Source: an uncultured Alphaproteobacteria bacterium (GTDB lineage Bacteria; Pseudomonadota; Alphaproteobacteria; Rhodospirillales; Rhodospirillaceae). From it: a DNA stretch of 64,000 nucleotides. The notes beneath the pieces were generated by a model. The model saw only the letters and a program-made list of their open reading frames with translations. It ran no database searches and was not told the DNA's origin. The translations under genes and the position numbers were made by a program. Positions within the stretch are counted from its first letter, which is position 1. The number at the start of each line of letters is the position of its first letter. The stretch spans positions 710,287 to 774,286 of the forward strand of contig LT599022.1 of assembly GCA_900079695.1 (NCBI GenBank), given 5' to 3'. Shown here one piece after another: positions 17,410-27,073 of this stretch.

Positions 17410-19437
17410 TCAGAGGTGTGGAGACGCGCCGTCGATATGGGGCGGCGGCGCGGCCGGTGCAACCGGAATCCGGCCGAGCTTCAGCACCACCTCGGCGGCC
17501 TCTGCGCTCGGGCTCGCGAACGGGCCTACGAGCTGCGCAAGCGCCGCCCGCGCCTCGCGCAGAAAATCCGCGCGCGCCCCAGCGTCGCACAGCAGACGGT
17601 CGGCCGCTGCAGCGAGAGCTTCCGCGGTGCAGTCTTCCTGAAGGAACTCGGGAACGATCATCCGGTTGGCGACGTGGTTAAGCAGGGTCGCGTATTTGAT
17701 CGAAATCAGCTTCCGCGCCAGCCACGCCGAAGCCGGCGATCCGCGGTAGCCGATCACGAACGGAACGCCCGCGCACGCGAGTTCCAACGTCACCGTCCCC
17801 GAGGTCGCGAGCGCCGCGTCTGCGGCGGCGAAGGCGTTCCAGCGCTCCGCCTCGCCCCGCACGATGTGCGGCGGGCGCGCCCAGGTGCGGGTTTCGGCCT
17901 CGACCGTCGCGGCGACGGTAGCGACCGTCGGGATCACCACCTGGAGATCGGGGTGACGGGCGCGCAAACGGTCGACTGCGTCCCTCAGCACCGGCAGCAT
18001 CCGCGCGACCTCGTTGCGGCGCGAGCCCGGTAGGACGCAGAGCACGGTCTCCGCTGCGGCGATGCCGTGGCGGATGCGGAAATCCGCGCCGTCGCCCGTC
18101 CCCGCCCCGCCCTCGATCACCGGGTGGCCGACATGGGTCGCCGCCAGGCCGTGAGGCGTGAAGTACGGCGGCTCGAAACCGAGCAGGCACAGCAGATGGT
18201 CGAACAACTTGGCGATCGCCTTCGCGCGCCCCGGCTTCCACGCCCACACCATCGGCGCGACGTAATGCACGCGCGGAATCCGACTACCGCGCGCGATCAG
18301 CGCCTTGGCGACGCGGCCGTTGAAGCCGAGAGAATCGATGGTGACGACCACCGCGGGCCGCTTCGCGACGACGTCGTCGGCAACCGCGCGGACGCGCCGC
18401 AACACCGTGGGGATCTTCGGGATCACCTCGGCGAGCCCCATCACCGCGATATCCGCCTGCGGAAACAGCGACGTCAGCCCCTCTTCCGCCATGCTTTCGC
18501 CACCGACCCCGGCGAACCGCACCGCGCCGCCGGTGCGCGCCTTCAACGCCCGCATCAGCCGCGCGCCGAGAATGTCGCCCGAGGGCTCCCCGGCGACGAG
18601 ATACACCAGCGGCGGTTCGGCGGCGAGCCCCTGGACGAACAGCCCGAGCGCGTCGGCCCGAGCGCCGACCGCCGCGGCATCCAGCACCAGCGCCGCGCCG
18701 GCTTCCACGGCGATGCCGCGCAGACCGGCCGCCGCCGCGGCCTCGACCGTGTCGACGCCGATGGTGGGGAGATCGAGACGCCGGTCCTGCCCCGGCTTGC
18801 AGACCTTCACCAGCACGCCGCCCGGGCCTTCGCGCCGAAGTTCGGCACAGCGGCCGAGCATGCTGTCGGTGCCCTCGACCGCCTCGACCGCGAGGACGAT
18901 CCCCTGCTGCACCACCGCTCCCTGGCCGACGTCGAGCGCGCCGACGCCCTTCGCCACGTCGACGCCGCGCGCGACGTCGGCGAGCGCGGCGGCGTCGGGC
19001 GCTAGGCTGCCGTACAGCCCCTCGCGCGCGAGAACGTCGGACAGGAGTTCGTGCGCGCCCTTGAGCGCCAGACCCTCGCGCGCGAACTCGGCGGCCACCG
19101 CGCGCAACAGTCCGTCGTCGCCCAAGGCCTTGCCGCCGACGCGGGCGAGGAACGCGGCGCCGCGCGCGTCGGGTTTGAGCGCGGCGAGCGACGGCCGCCG
19201 GATCGCGCCCGCGAACACCACCTCGACCACGCCCGCCCGCTTGAGTGCCCGGAACGCCTCGCCGAGCGCGCCGAGGCGCACCCAGGCATGCTCCGTGCCG
19301 GCGGTCAGATCGGGCGCGGCGTAGCCTTCGATCGCGAGAACGAACGGTTCGCGCCCGGCGGCGCGGCAGGCGGAAAGCAATAGCCGGGGGAGGTCCCCTC
19401 CCCCGGCGATGATGCCGATCTTGCCTGTCTCGCCCAT
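17410..19437 (-). CDS. lpxI-lpxB: LpxI-LpxB fusion: UDP-2,3-diacylglucosamine pyrophosphatase joined to lipid-A-disaccharide synthase
   Basis: One frame of 675 codons holds two complete enzymes. Residues 1-270 are LpxI: start KIGIIAGGGDLPRLL, VVEVVFAGAIRRPSL, KGAHELLSDVLA, AVEGTDSML and RRLDLPTIGVDTVEAA, with conserved acidic residues. LpxI hydrolyses UDP-2,3-diacylglucosamine to lipid X. Residues 277-675 are LpxB (GT19): VYLVAGEPSGDILGARLM, VHYVAPMVWAWKPGRA, LLGFEPPYF, VLPGSRRNEVARMLPVL and ATSGTVTLELACAGVPFV. LpxB joins lipid X to another UDP-diacylglucosamine. The linker is about six residues (LAAEPP). No stop triplet occurs in any minus-strand frame around the junction (18601-18660). GTG codon 278 could be an internal start but lacks a ribosome site. 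Normally these are two adjacent genes. It lies in the lpxD-fabZ-lpxA operon. Confidence 0.93.
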   Translation of the reverse strand: MGETGKIGIIAGGGDLPRLLLSACRAAGREPFVLAIEGYAAPDLTAGTEHAWVRLGALGEAFRALKRAGVVEVVFAGAIRRPSLAALKPDARGAAFLARVGGKALGDDGLLRAVAAEFAREGLALKGAHELLSDVLAREGLYGSLAPDAAALADVARGVDVAKGVGALDVGQGAVVQQGIVLAVEAVEGTDSMLGRCAELRREGPGGVLVKVCKPGQDRRLDLPTIGVDTVEAAAAAGLRGIAVEAGAALVLDAAAVGARADALGLFVQGLAAEPPLVYLVAGEPSGDILGARLMRALKARTGGAVRFAGVGGESMAEEGLTSLFPQADIAVMGLAEVIPKIPTVLRRVRAVADDVVAKRPAVVVTIDSLGFNGRVAKALIARGSRIPRVHYVAPMVWAWKPGRAKAIAKLFDHLLCLLGFEPPYFTPHGLAATHVGHPVIEGGAGTGDGADFRIRHGIAAAETVLCVLPGSRRNEVARMLPVLRDAVDRLRARHPDLQVVIPTVATVAATVEAETRTWARPPHIVRGEAERWNAFAAADAALATSGTVTLELACAGVPFVIGYRGSPASAWLARKLISIKYATLLNHVANRMIVPEFLQEDCTAEALAAAADRLLCDAGARADFLREARAALAQLVGPFASPSAEAAEVVLKLGRIPVAPAAPPPHIDGASPHL

Positions 19438-19449
19438 TGCGCCGCCCTT

Positions 19450-20253
19450 TCAGATCTCCGTGTCGACGGACAGGGGCTGACAGATGCCGCGCGAGGAGTC
19501 CTGGCGCATGAAGGCGACGATCTCCATCACCGGTTCGCACTCCGCGAACAGGCTCGCGACGTCTTCGACGCGCTCGGTCATCGTGCCCTCCGGCGCGAAC
19601 AGCATGCGATAGGCGCGGCGCAGGGTGTGGATGGTCTCCCGGCCGAAGTTGCGGCGCTTGAGGCCGACGATGTTGAGCCCCTGGAGATGAGCGCGGTTGC
19701 CCAGCACCGAGCCGTAGGGGATCACGTCGAATTCCACGCCCGAGGCACCACCGACCATGGCCTGATGGCCGATCCGCACGAACTGGTGAACCGCCGAAAG
19801 GCCGCCGATGATCGCGAAATCGCCGACCGTGACGTGACCGCCGAGCGTGGCGTTGTTGGCGAAGATGCAGTTGTCGCCGACGATGCAGTCGTGCGCGACG
19901 TGCGCGCCGACCATGAACAGACTGCCGTCGCCGACCCGGGTGATCATGCCGCCGCCTTCGGTGCCGGGGTTCATCGTCACCCCTTCGCGAATCTGGTTGC
20001 GCTTGCCAATCACCAGCCGCGAAAGCTCGCCGTGGTACTTGAGATCCTGCGGGCGATGGCCGATCGAGGCGAACGGATAGATCACCGTCTCCTCGCCGAC
20101 TTCGGTGCGCCCCTCGACGACCACGTGCGAGATCAGCCGCACCCCGGCGGCGAGCGTCACATCCGGCCCGACCACGCAGAAGGGGCCGATCTCGACGGTC
20201 TCGGCGATCGTCGCCCGGGCGTCGACCTGTGCGCTCGGATGGATGTTCGCCAT
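19450..20253 (-). CDS. lpxA: UDP-N-acetylglucosamine acyltransferase
   Basis: 267-residue cytosolic left-handed beta-helix acyltransferase that puts a 3-hydroxyacyl chain from ACP on UDP-GlcNAc, the first lipid A step. Hexapeptide repeats run from IHPSAQVDARATI to LGNRAHLQGLN. The catalytic His121 sits in AHVAHDCIVGDNCIFANNATLGGHV, and the C-terminal helical part is present. The ATG at 20253 comes two bases after the fabZ stop; a TTG two codons upstream is less likely. The lpxI/lpxB fusion begins 12 bases downstream, so three consecutive lipid A activities are translated from adjacent frames. Confidence 0.96.
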   Translation of the reverse strand: MANIHPSAQVDARATIAETVEIGPFCVVGPDVTLAAGVRLISHVVVEGRTEVGEETVIYPFASIGHRPQDLKYHGELSRLVIGKRNQIREGVTMNPGTEGGGMITRVGDGSLFMVGAHVAHDCIVGDNCIFANNATLGGHVTVGDFAIIGGLSAVHQFVRIGHQAMVGGASGVEFDVIPYGSVLGNRAHLQGLNIVGLKRRNFGRETIHTLRRAYRMLFAPEGTMTERVEDVASLFAECEPVMEIVAFMRQDSSRGICQPLSVDTEI

Positions 20254-20255
20254 GG

Positions 20256-20708
20256 TCAACCGTCCAGGATCATGGCCGCATAGACGGCCTCGGCGACCGT
20301 CTGCCCGTCCACCTTGGCCTCGCCGCGGAACTTCCAGACGTTGCCGCGGCGGCGTTCCTTGGTGACGTGGATGTGGAGCTGATCGCCCGGCACCACCGGC
20401 TTACGGAAGCGGCATTCGTCGACGCTCATGAAATAGACGAGCTTGCCCTCGGCGTCCGGCCCCATCGTCTGCACCACCAGCACCGCCGCGGTCTGCGCCA
20501 TCGATTCGACGATCAGCACCCCCGGCATCACCGGATGCCCGGGAAAGTGCCCCTGGAAGAACGGTTCGTTGACGCTGACGTTCTTGAGCCCCACCGCGCT
20601 CTCATCGACCTTGAGATCGATGACCCGATCGACCATGACGAACGGATACCGATGCGGAATCATCTGCATGATCCGCTGAATGTCGATGATCGCCTTTTCT
20701 TCCGCCAT
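20256..20708 (-). CDS. fabZ: 3-hydroxyacyl-ACP dehydratase FabZ
   Basis: 150-residue hot-dog fold dehydratase of fatty acid elongation, competing with LpxA/LpxD for 3-hydroxyacyl-ACP. Family blocks are [34 protein letters not shown] (catalytic His and Glu) and [17 protein letters not shown] 20711 directly precedes ATG 20708; ATG is preferred. Its placement between lpxD and lpxA is the classic Gram-negative order. Confidence 0.96.
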   Translation of the reverse strand: MAEEKAIIDIQRIMQMIPHRYPFVMVDRVIDLKVDESAVGLKNVSVNEPFFQGHFPGHPVMPGVLIVESMAQTAAVLVVQTMGPDAEGKLVYFMSVDECRFRKPVVPGDQLHIHVTKERRRGNVWKFRGEAKVDGQTVAEAVYAAMILDG

Positions 20709-20786
20709 CACGCGAAAACCCTTCCGTTGCTGTTCCCCCCGGTGCCGGAGGCGTTGACCCGAAGACCGCCGTCCCCCCGGAGGCGA

Positions 20787-21809
20787 TCACGCACCGTGTT
20801 TCTTGGCCAGTCGCTCGAGCATGCCGATCTGCCGCCAGTGCTCCTTCGCGGGCACCGCCGGACTGCCGATCACCGTCTGCCCCGCCGGCACGTCGCGCAT
20901 CACCCCCGACTGCGCGCCGATGCGCGCGCCGGGACCGATCTTGAGGTGGCCGGTGATGCCCGCCTGCCCGCCGGCGACGACGAAGTCGGCGAAGCGCGTC
21001 GAACCGGAAACGCCGACCTGCGCGACCAGCACGCAACCGCGACCGAGTTCGACGTTGTGCCCGATTTGCACCAGATTGTCGATACGGCAGCCTTCGCCGA
21101 TCACCGTATCCGGTCCCGCGCCGCGGTCGATGGTGGTGTTGGCGCCGATTTCGACGTCGTCGTGAATGATCACGCGGCCGAGCTGCGGCACCTTGAGGTG
21201 TCCCTTCGGCCCCATCGCGAAGCCGAAACCGTCCTGGCCGATCGCGGCCCCCGCATGGATCCACACCTTGTTGCCGACGATGGCGTAGGAGAGCACGGCG
21301 TTGGAACCGACGTAGCAATCGTCGCCGATGGTCACGCCGTCGCGCAGCACCGCGCCTGCGCAGATATGGCAGCGGTCGCCGACCTCGGCGCGGGCACAGA
21401 TCACCGCCCCCGCCTCGATCCGCACGTCGCGGCCGATCTTCGCCGACGGATCGATCGTCGCCTGTGGCGAAATGCCCGTCTCGGCATGGGTTTGGGGATA
21501 GAACGCGTGAGCGATCAGCGCATAGGCGCGATAGGGCTCGGGCGTGACGAGCAGACCCATGCCCGCCGGTGCGCGATCGGCGAGCTCCGGATGAACCACG
21601 CATGCGCCCGCGGCGCTCGCTTCGAACGCCTGCACGTATTTGCGGTTGTCGAGGAAGCTGATGTCCTCGGCTCCGGCGCGGTAGAGCGGCGCGACGTCGG
21701 TGATCGACCGTTCGGCCATCGCCGCGTCGGAGAGTTCGGCCCCGCTCAACTCGGCAAGGCGCGCCAGAGAAAACGGCCCTTCGCGCCGGTAGAATCGGGA
21801 ATCGGTCAT
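20787..21809 (-). CDS. lpxD: UDP-3-O-(3-hydroxyacyl)glucosamine N-acyltransferase
   Basis: 340-residue trimeric beta-helix N-acyltransferase, third step of lipid A synthesis. The N-terminal uridine-binding domain ([26 protein letters not shown]-like block, [10 protein letters not shown]) precedes hexapeptide repeats ([12 protein letters not shown] to [13 protein letters not shown]). The catalytic His is in [14 protein letters not shown], and the acyl-chain pocket region [19 protein letters not shown] is visible. The C-terminal helix [20 protein letters not shown] completes the family length. It sits 25 bases after skp and 75 bases before fabZ. Confidence 0.96.
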   Translation of the reverse strand: MTDSRFYRREGPFSLARLAELSGAELSDAAMAERSITDVAPLYRAGAEDISFLDNRKYVQAFEASAAGACVVHPELADRAPAGMGLLVTPEPYRAYALIAHAFYPQTHAETGISPQATIDPSAKIGRDVRIEAGAVICARAEVGDRCHICAGAVLRDGVTIGDDCYVGSNAVLSYAIVGNKVWIHAGAAIGQDGFGFAMGPKGHLKVPQLGRVIIHDDVEIGANTTIDRGAGPDTVIGEGCRIDNLVQIGHNVELGRGCVLVAQVGVSGSTRFADFVVAGGQAGITGHLKIGPGARIGAQSGVMRDVPAGQTVIGSPAVPAKEHWRQIGMLERLAKKHGA

Positions 21810-21834
21810 GACGGAAACTCCAAAAACGCGCCGC

Positions 21835-22416
21835 TCAGGGTTTCTTCGCGCCGGCGCCCTTGGCGGAGGCCGTGGGGTCGGGGAACTTCACCGACGGCAG
21901 CGACTTGTTGAGGCGGTCGATCACCTCGGGGGTGACGTCGTAGGACGGATGGAAAAGGAGCACCTGCCCGCGCGGCAGAAGAATCGTCGCGCCTTCCGTC
22001 TCGGCGACCGCCGCCCAGATCTTCTGCACCTGCTGGCTCACCTGGCCCAGCGCGGAGGCATAGGCGCTCTGAAGCTGCTGCTGGCGCATTTTGAGATCGC
22101 GCTGAAAATCGGCGAACTTCGTCTGGAACGCCTGAACCTTTTCGCGATAGGCGGCGGCGTCGAGCAGCGGTTGCTGGCGCACCAGTTCGCGCTCCTCGTC
22201 CTTGAGCGCCTTTTCCTTGGCGGCGAACTCGTCGTCGTACTTCTTGCGGTAGGCATCGAGCTCGCGGCGGATTCCCTGCACCGCCGAGGACTTCTCCATC
22301 ACCTCCTGGATATCGACCACGCGAATCACCGGATCGGGCTTCGCCGGTGCCGCCAGAGCTGCATCGGGCGCCATCCACAACGCAACGATCGCGGCGACGC
22401 ATGCCAGGGATTTCAT
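21835..22416 (-). CDS. skp: OmpH/Skp-family periplasmic chaperone
   Basis: 193-residue secreted protein. A signal peptide ([22 protein letters not shown], cleavage after AlaLeuAlaAla) is followed by [20 protein letters not shown] and long charged coiled-coil arms rich in Gln, Lys and Glu (about residues 50-120), as in the jellyfish-shaped Skp trimer that carries unfolded outer-membrane proteins to the Bam complex. The second ATG at 22416 has GAGG at eight bases, better than ATG 22422. It begins just after bamA (11-base gap), the usual bamA-skp-lpxD order. Family assignment rests on context plus fold pattern. Confidence 0.88.
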   Translation of the reverse strand: MKSLACVAAIVALWMAPDAALAAPAKPDPVIRVVDIQEVMEKSSAVQGIRRELDAYRKKYDDEFAAKEKALKDEERELVRQQPLLDAAAYREKVQAFQTKFADFQRDLKMRQQQLQSAYASALGQVSQQVQKIWAAVAETEGATILLPRGQVLLFHPSYDVTPEVIDRLNKSLPSVKFPDPTASAKGAGAKKP

Positions 22417-22426
22417 ACGCATCGCC

Positions 22427-24715
22427 TCAGAACCTCGTACCGAAGTTGAACTGGATCGCTTCCGTCTCGTCGAACGACTCCTTGGCGAGCGGGAAGCCGA
22501 AGTTGAGGTTCATCGGTCCCATCGGCGAACGCCAGATGAACCCGAAACCGGCGGACACGCGGAACGCCGAGGAATAGTCGACCTCGCTGCGGTCCATGCC
22601 GTCGAACTTGCCCGAGGTGCCGAGATCGACGAACGCCTTGGCTGAAAGCCCGAGCTCTTCCGGCGTTCCGAGCGGGAAGCGCAGTTCGACGCTCTCGTTG
22701 GTGCTCCAGTTGGAACCGAGCGCATCGCCGGTTTCCTTATCGCGCGGGCTGATGCCGGCCTGGGCGAAACCGCGCATCGAATTCTCGCCGCCGAGGAAGT
22801 AGCGGTGGCTGATGGCGATATCCTTGCCGAGATCGAACATGTAGCCGACCTGCCCAGTGAAGCCGAGCACGTAACCGTCGGCCAGGGTGAAGTATTGCCC
22901 GGCGTTGAGGTTGGTGCGGACGAACCGCGCGTCGCCGCCGGCGCCCGCGACGTCGTTGCCGACGCCGACGACGTACCCTTCGCTCGGGTCCATCTTGTTG
23001 TCGCGGCGGTCGTAGGTGAGCCTATGGCCGATCTGCGACAGCACCGTCGTGCCTTCCTGCTCCTTGATGAACAGCGAGGCGTCGTCGTCGACGTCCTGGA
23101 TCTCGTCCTGACGCAAGGTGTAGCGCCAGGTGTGGCGCAGGTTTTCGCTGTAGCTGTAGCCCGCGCGCAGGGCGAAACCGGTGCTCTTGTAGTCGTAGGA
23201 GCTCTCGTCCTGCCAATCGCGGGTGATGCGGAACAGGTCGAAGCCCGCCGCGACGTCGCGATTGAGGAAGTAGGGCTCGGTGTAGGAGATATCCGCCTCG
23301 GTGCCGGACTGCGCGAGGGCGACGTTGAACTGAAGATTCTGGCCGGTGCCGAGAAGGTTGCTCTCGCCGATGCCGAACATGATCTTCGCGCCGTCGGTGC
23401 TGGAATACCCGGCGCCGAGCGTCACCTGCCCGGTCGACTGTTCCTCGACGCTGACCTTGAGGGTCACCTTATCCGGATCGGTTTGCGAAGGCTCGGTCTG
23501 GATATCCACCGACTTGAAGAAGCCGAGGTTCTGCAGGCGCTGGCGGGTGCGCCGCACCTTCGCCGAGTTGAAGGGGTCGCCTTCGACGAGTCGGAACTCG
23601 CGGCGGATCACCTCGTCGAGAGTGCGCAGGTTGCCGTTGATCTCGATGCGATCGACGTACGCGCGCGGACCCGGATCGACGCGGAAGGTGAGATCGAGGG
23701 TTCCGGCCTCGGTATTGCGGACGATGTCGGGCTTGATGTCGACGAACGCGTACCCGAGCGCCCCGACCGCGTCGGTAAGCGCCTGAACCGAGTTTTCGAC
23801 CTCGTCGGCGTTGTACCAGTCGCCTTCCGCGAAGGTCAGCTCCTTGCGCAGCACTTCGGGATCGTCGAATTCCGGCAGGGTGGTTTCGATGGCGATCGAA
23901 CCGATTTCGTAGCGCTTGCCTTCGTCGACGGTGAAGGTGAGGAAGAATCCCTCGCGGTCGGGCGACAGCTCGGCCACGGCCGACTGGATCGCGAAATCGG
24001 CATAGCCCTTGGAGAGATAGAAGCGGCGCAGTTTCTCGCGATCGAACGCCATGCGCTGCGGATCGTAGGTATCCGACGAACTGAGGAAACGGTACCACGC
24101 GGTTTCCTTGGTGAGGATCTCGTCGCGCAGGCGATCGTCGGAAAAGTGGGTGTTGCCGTTGAAGGAGATCTTCTGCACGTAGGTGATCGGGCCTTCGTTG
24201 ATCTCGAACACCAGGTCGACGCGGTTCTGATCCTGCTGGATCACCTTCGGCTCGACCGAGGCGCCGTAGCGCCCGGCGCGGCGGTAGATTTCCTGAATAC
24301 GCTCGACGTCGGCGAGCACGCGGGCACGGGTATAGACCGAGCGTGGCCGCATCCGCACTTCGCCCTGCAGGTCCTCGTCCTTGATGCGCTTGTTGCCCTC
24401 GAAGACGACGCGGTTGATCACCGGGTTCTCGACCACCGAGACGATCAGGTCGTTGCCGTCGCGGCGGATCCGCACGTCGGCGAACAACCCGGTGGCGAAC
24501 AGACTCTTGAGCGACTTGTTGACGCGCTCGGCGTCGATGCGGTCGCCCTCCTGCAGCGCCATGTAGGAGCGGATGGTCGCGTCCTCGATGCGCTGCGTGC
24601 CCTCCACGCGGATGTTCTCAAGCGACTGGGCCTGGGCGGTGCCGTATGGCAGAGCCCAAAGCGTAGCCGCGATCATTCCCCACCGAACGTGGCGACCGAA
24701 CCCTTTTGCGCGCAT
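22427..24715 (-). CDS. bamA: Outer-membrane protein assembly factor BamA
   Basis: 762-residue Omp85 protein that inserts beta-barrels into the outer membrane. A signal peptide (cleavage near AQA-QSLENIRV) is followed by five POTRA domains (about 27-425; IRVEGTQRIEDATI, RVVFEGNKRIKDEDL, KISFNGNTHF, IGSIAIETTLPEFD, RIEINGNLRTLDEVIRREF). A 16-strand barrel contains the lock motif in FLGGENSMRGFAQAG and ends with the C-terminal Phe signature IQFNFGTRF. It is full length with no interruption. It lies between rseP and skp, so membrane stress protease, assembly machine and chaperone are made together. Confidence 0.97.
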   Translation of the reverse strand: MRAKGFGRHVRWGMIAATLWALPYGTAQAQSLENIRVEGTQRIEDATIRSYMALQEGDRIDAERVNKSLKSLFATGLFADVRIRRDGNDLIVSVVENPVINRVVFEGNKRIKDEDLQGEVRMRPRSVYTRARVLADVERIQEIYRRAGRYGASVEPKVIQQDQNRVDLVFEINEGPITYVQKISFNGNTHFSDDRLRDEILTKETAWYRFLSSSDTYDPQRMAFDREKLRRFYLSKGYADFAIQSAVAELSPDREGFFLTFTVDEGKRYEIGSIAIETTLPEFDDPEVLRKELTFAEGDWYNADEVENSVQALTDAVGALGYAFVDIKPDIVRNTEAGTLDLTFRVDPGPRAYVDRIEINGNLRTLDEVIRREFRLVEGDPFNSAKVRRTRQRLQNLGFFKSVDIQTEPSQTDPDKVTLKVSVEEQSTGQVTLGAGYSSTDGAKIMFGIGESNLLGTGQNLQFNVALAQSGTEADISYTEPYFLNRDVAAGFDLFRITRDWQDESSYDYKSTGFALRAGYSYSENLRHTWRYTLRQDEIQDVDDDASLFIKEQEGTTVLSQIGHRLTYDRRDNKMDPSEGYVVGVGNDVAGAGGDARFVRTNLNAGQYFTLADGYVLGFTGQVGYMFDLGKDIAISHRYFLGGENSMRGFAQAGISPRDKETGDALGSNWSTNESVELRFPLGTPEELGLSAKAFVDLGTSGKFDGMDRSEVDYSSAFRVSAGFGFIWRSPMGPMNLNFGFPLAKESFDETEAIQFNFGTRF

Positions 24716-24764
24716 CTATTGCCGCCCCCCAGTCATGAACTCTCGAACCCCTCCGCCCTCGCCG

Positions 24765-25865
24765 TCAGGAGAGCCAGCGGACAATGTAGCGCGAAACGTC
24801 GTTCCATGTCGCAAGGATCATCAGCGCGCCGACCAGGCCGACACCGATCTTCAAGCCGATGTCCTGGACCCGTTCGGAGAGCGGCCGACCGCGCACCACT
24901 TCGAACGCATAAAACAGCAAATGACCCCCGTCTAGCAAGGGGATCGGCAGGATGTTGATGAGCCCGAGGTTGACTGAGAGGAACGCCATCATCGTGATCA
25001 GCGGCAACACGCCGGCGGCGGCGGCATCCGCCGAGGCCTCGGCGATGCGGATCGGCCCGCCGATCTCGCCCGCGCCGCGCACGCCGCGGATCATCTGGCC
25101 GATCGCGACGAAGGTATCGCGGACGATGCCGCCGGTCAGCCGCGAGGCGGAGGCCAGCGCGGTGAACGGCCCCTGCCGCTCGAGCACGGTTTCGCCCGAG
25201 GCGGTCACGCCCATCAGCGGCGTGCGCTCGACGTCGCCGAAGCGGTCGGCGCGCTCCACCACCCGCGGCCGCACCTCGAAATCGACGCGACGGCCGCCGC
25301 GATCCACCGTCACCGCCATCTCCCGGTCGACGGCGAGCTGGGTCATGTGGCGCACCTGCTCGAAGCGGGTGATCGCCTTGCCGTCGATCTCGATGAAGCG
25401 GTCGCCCGGCCGGAGGCCCACCGCTTCCGCCGCCGAGTGCGGCAGAACCTCGCCGATCACCGGACGCGTCGACGGCTGGCCGACGGTCATGAACACGACG
25501 GCGTAGACGAGAATCGCGAACACCATGTTGGCGGCCGGTCCGGCGGCGACGATCGCCATCCGCGCCCACACCGGCTGGGTCGGAAAGGCGTGGCGCGGGT
25601 CGATCGCCGCGGCGCGGTCGTCGGGCCGGGCGCTCGCCGCGTCGGCATCGCCGAGCATGCGCACGTAGCCGCCGAGTGGAATCAGGCAGAACTTCCAGCG
25701 CGTCCCCCGGCGATCGACGAAGCCGAACAGTTCTCGGCCGAAGCCGATCGAGAACGCCAGAACCTTGACGCCGCACCTGCGCGCGACGAGAAAGTGGCCG
25801 AGCTCGTGCACGAACACCACGCCCGAAAGCACGAACAGAAACGCCAGGCCCTGGTACAACGCCAT
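24765..25865 (-). CDS. rseP: Site-2 zinc metalloprotease RseP
   Basis: 366-residue intramembrane protease. The Zn motif HELGH (His20, Glu21, His24) is in TM1, and the second active-site block NILPIPLLDGGHLLFYAFE is near the C-terminus. A PDZ domain (about residues 135-205; VIGEVLPHSAAEAVGLRPGDRFIEIDG) is periplasmic. Homologues cut anti-sigma factors and remnant signal peptides. The ATG overlaps the dxr stop by one base (TAATG), which indicates translational coupling. It has one clear PDZ where the E. coli protein has two, as in many alphaproteobacteria. Confidence 0.94.
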   Translation of the reverse strand: MALYQGLAFLFVLSGVVFVHELGHFLVARRCGVKVLAFSIGFGRELFGFVDRRGTRWKFCLIPLGGYVRMLGDADAASARPDDRAAAIDPRHAFPTQPVWARMAIVAAGPAANMVFAILVYAVVFMTVGQPSTRPVIGEVLPHSAAEAVGLRPGDRFIEIDGKAITRFEQVRHMTQLAVDREMAVTVDRGGRRVDFEVRPRVVERADRFGDVERTPLMGVTASGETVLERQGPFTALASASRLTGGIVRDTFVAIGQMIRGVRGAGEIGGPIRIAEASADAAAAGVLPLITMMAFLSVNLGLINILPIPLLDGGHLLFYAFEVVRGRPLSERVQDIGLKIGVGLVGALMILATWNDVSRYIVRWLS

Positions 25866-27073
25866 TACCGCATCCTCGACTGGAAGGGCGCCGCGACGAC
25901 GGTGCGCGCGAGGTCCCGGATTTCCGCCTCGGCGCTGCGGCGCGCCTCGGCGTCGACCGCTAGGACGTCGGCAATGGAGCGCGGTGCGGGTTGGATCGCC
26001 GCCGCCAGCACCCGTTCGACGATCTCGGGGATGGCGAGGAAGCCGATCTCCCGGCGCAGAAACGCCTGAACCGCCGCCTCGTTGGCGGCGTTCAAAAGAG
26101 TAGGCAGCGCGCCGCCGCGCCGCAAGGCCGCCCGCGCGAGCGCGAGACACGGGAAGCGCGCCTCGTCGGGAGGAGAGAAGGTCAGCGCGCCCATGGTCGC
26201 GAAGTCGAGCCGCTTGACCGGCGTCGCCATGCGGTCGGGCCACGCGAGGGCGACCGCGATCGGGGTGCGCATGTCGGGCTCGCCGAGCTGCGCCAGAACC
26301 GCGCCGTCGCAATATTCCACCATCGAGTGGATCACCGACTGCGGATGAATCACCACGTCGATGCGATCGCACGGCACGTCGAACAGATGGAACGCCTCGA
26401 TCACTTCGAGGCCCTTGTTCATCATCGTCGCGGAATCGATCGAGATCTTCGCGCCCATCGACCAGTTGGGATGGCTCACCGCCTGTTCCGGGGTGACGTC
26501 GGCCATTTCGCGCCGCGTCAGGGTGCGGAACGGCCCGCCCGACGCGGTGAGGATCAGGCGCACCACCCGCTCCGGCCGCTCGCCCGCCAGCACCTGAAAG
26601 ATCGCCGAATGCTCGGAATCCACCGGCACCAGACGGGCGCCGCAGCGCGCGAGTTCGTCCTTGAACAGGGCTCCCGCGCACACCAGGCATTCCTTGTTGG
26701 CGAGCGCCAGCACACGGGCGTTGCGCGCCGCCGCCAGGGTGGGTTCGAGACCGGCCGCGCCGACGATCGCGCCGACCGCCAGATCGACCGGGCGTCCGGC
26801 CGCTTCGATCAGCGCTTCATGTCCTGCCGCCGCTTCGGTTTCCGTGCCTTGCAGGCCGTCCTTGAGACGTTGATAGAACTCCGGCCGACCGATCACGGCG
26901 ACCGCCGGGCGCAATCTCCGCGCCGCGGCGATCAGATCGTCGACCCGCGACTGCGCGGTCAGCGCGACGATCTCGAAGCGGTCGCGGTTGCGCGCGAGCA
27001 GATCGAGGGTCGACGCGCCGATCGACCCGGTCGCCCCCAACACCGATACCCGCCTGACCGCGCCGCCGATCAT
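25865..27073 (-). CDS. dxr: 1-deoxy-D-xylulose 5-phosphate reductoisomerase
   Basis: 402-residue enzyme of the MEP isoprenoid pathway, making MEP from DXP with NADPH. The dinucleotide loop is [16 protein letters not shown]. Metal ligands lie in [12 protein letters not shown] (Asp, Glu) and [15 protein letters not shown] (Glu). The flexible loop [22 protein letters not shown] binds substrate and fosmidomycin. The start is ATG 27073, overlapping the cdsA stop (ATGA). Upstream in-frame codons belong to the cdsA region. Confidence 0.96.
   Translation of the reverse strand: MIGGAVRRVSVLGATGSIGASTLDLLARNRDRFEIVALTAQSRVDDLIAAARRLRPAVAVIGRPEFYQRLKDGLQGTETEAAAGHEALIEAAGRPVDLAVGAIVGAAGLEPTLAAARNARVLALANKECLVCAGALFKDELARCGARLVPVDSEHSAIFQVLAGERPERVVRLILTASGGPFRTLTRREMADVTPEQAVSHPNWSMGAKISIDSATMMNKGLEVIEAFHLFDVPCDRIDVVIHPQSVIHSMVEYCDGAVLAQLGEPDMRTPIAVALAWPDRMATPVKRLDFATMGALTFSPPDEARFPCLALARAALRRGGALPTLLNAANEAAVQAFLRREIGFLAIPEIVERVLAAAIQPAPRSIADVLAVDAEARRSAEAEIRDLARTVVAAPFQSRMR

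Noticed and set aside
17410-19437. lpxI and lpxB as two genes merged by a base error
   Set aside because: The junction region holds no stop in any minus-strand frame and no ATG, and both parts are full length in one frame, so a true fusion is the simplest reading. Not fully excluded without reads.
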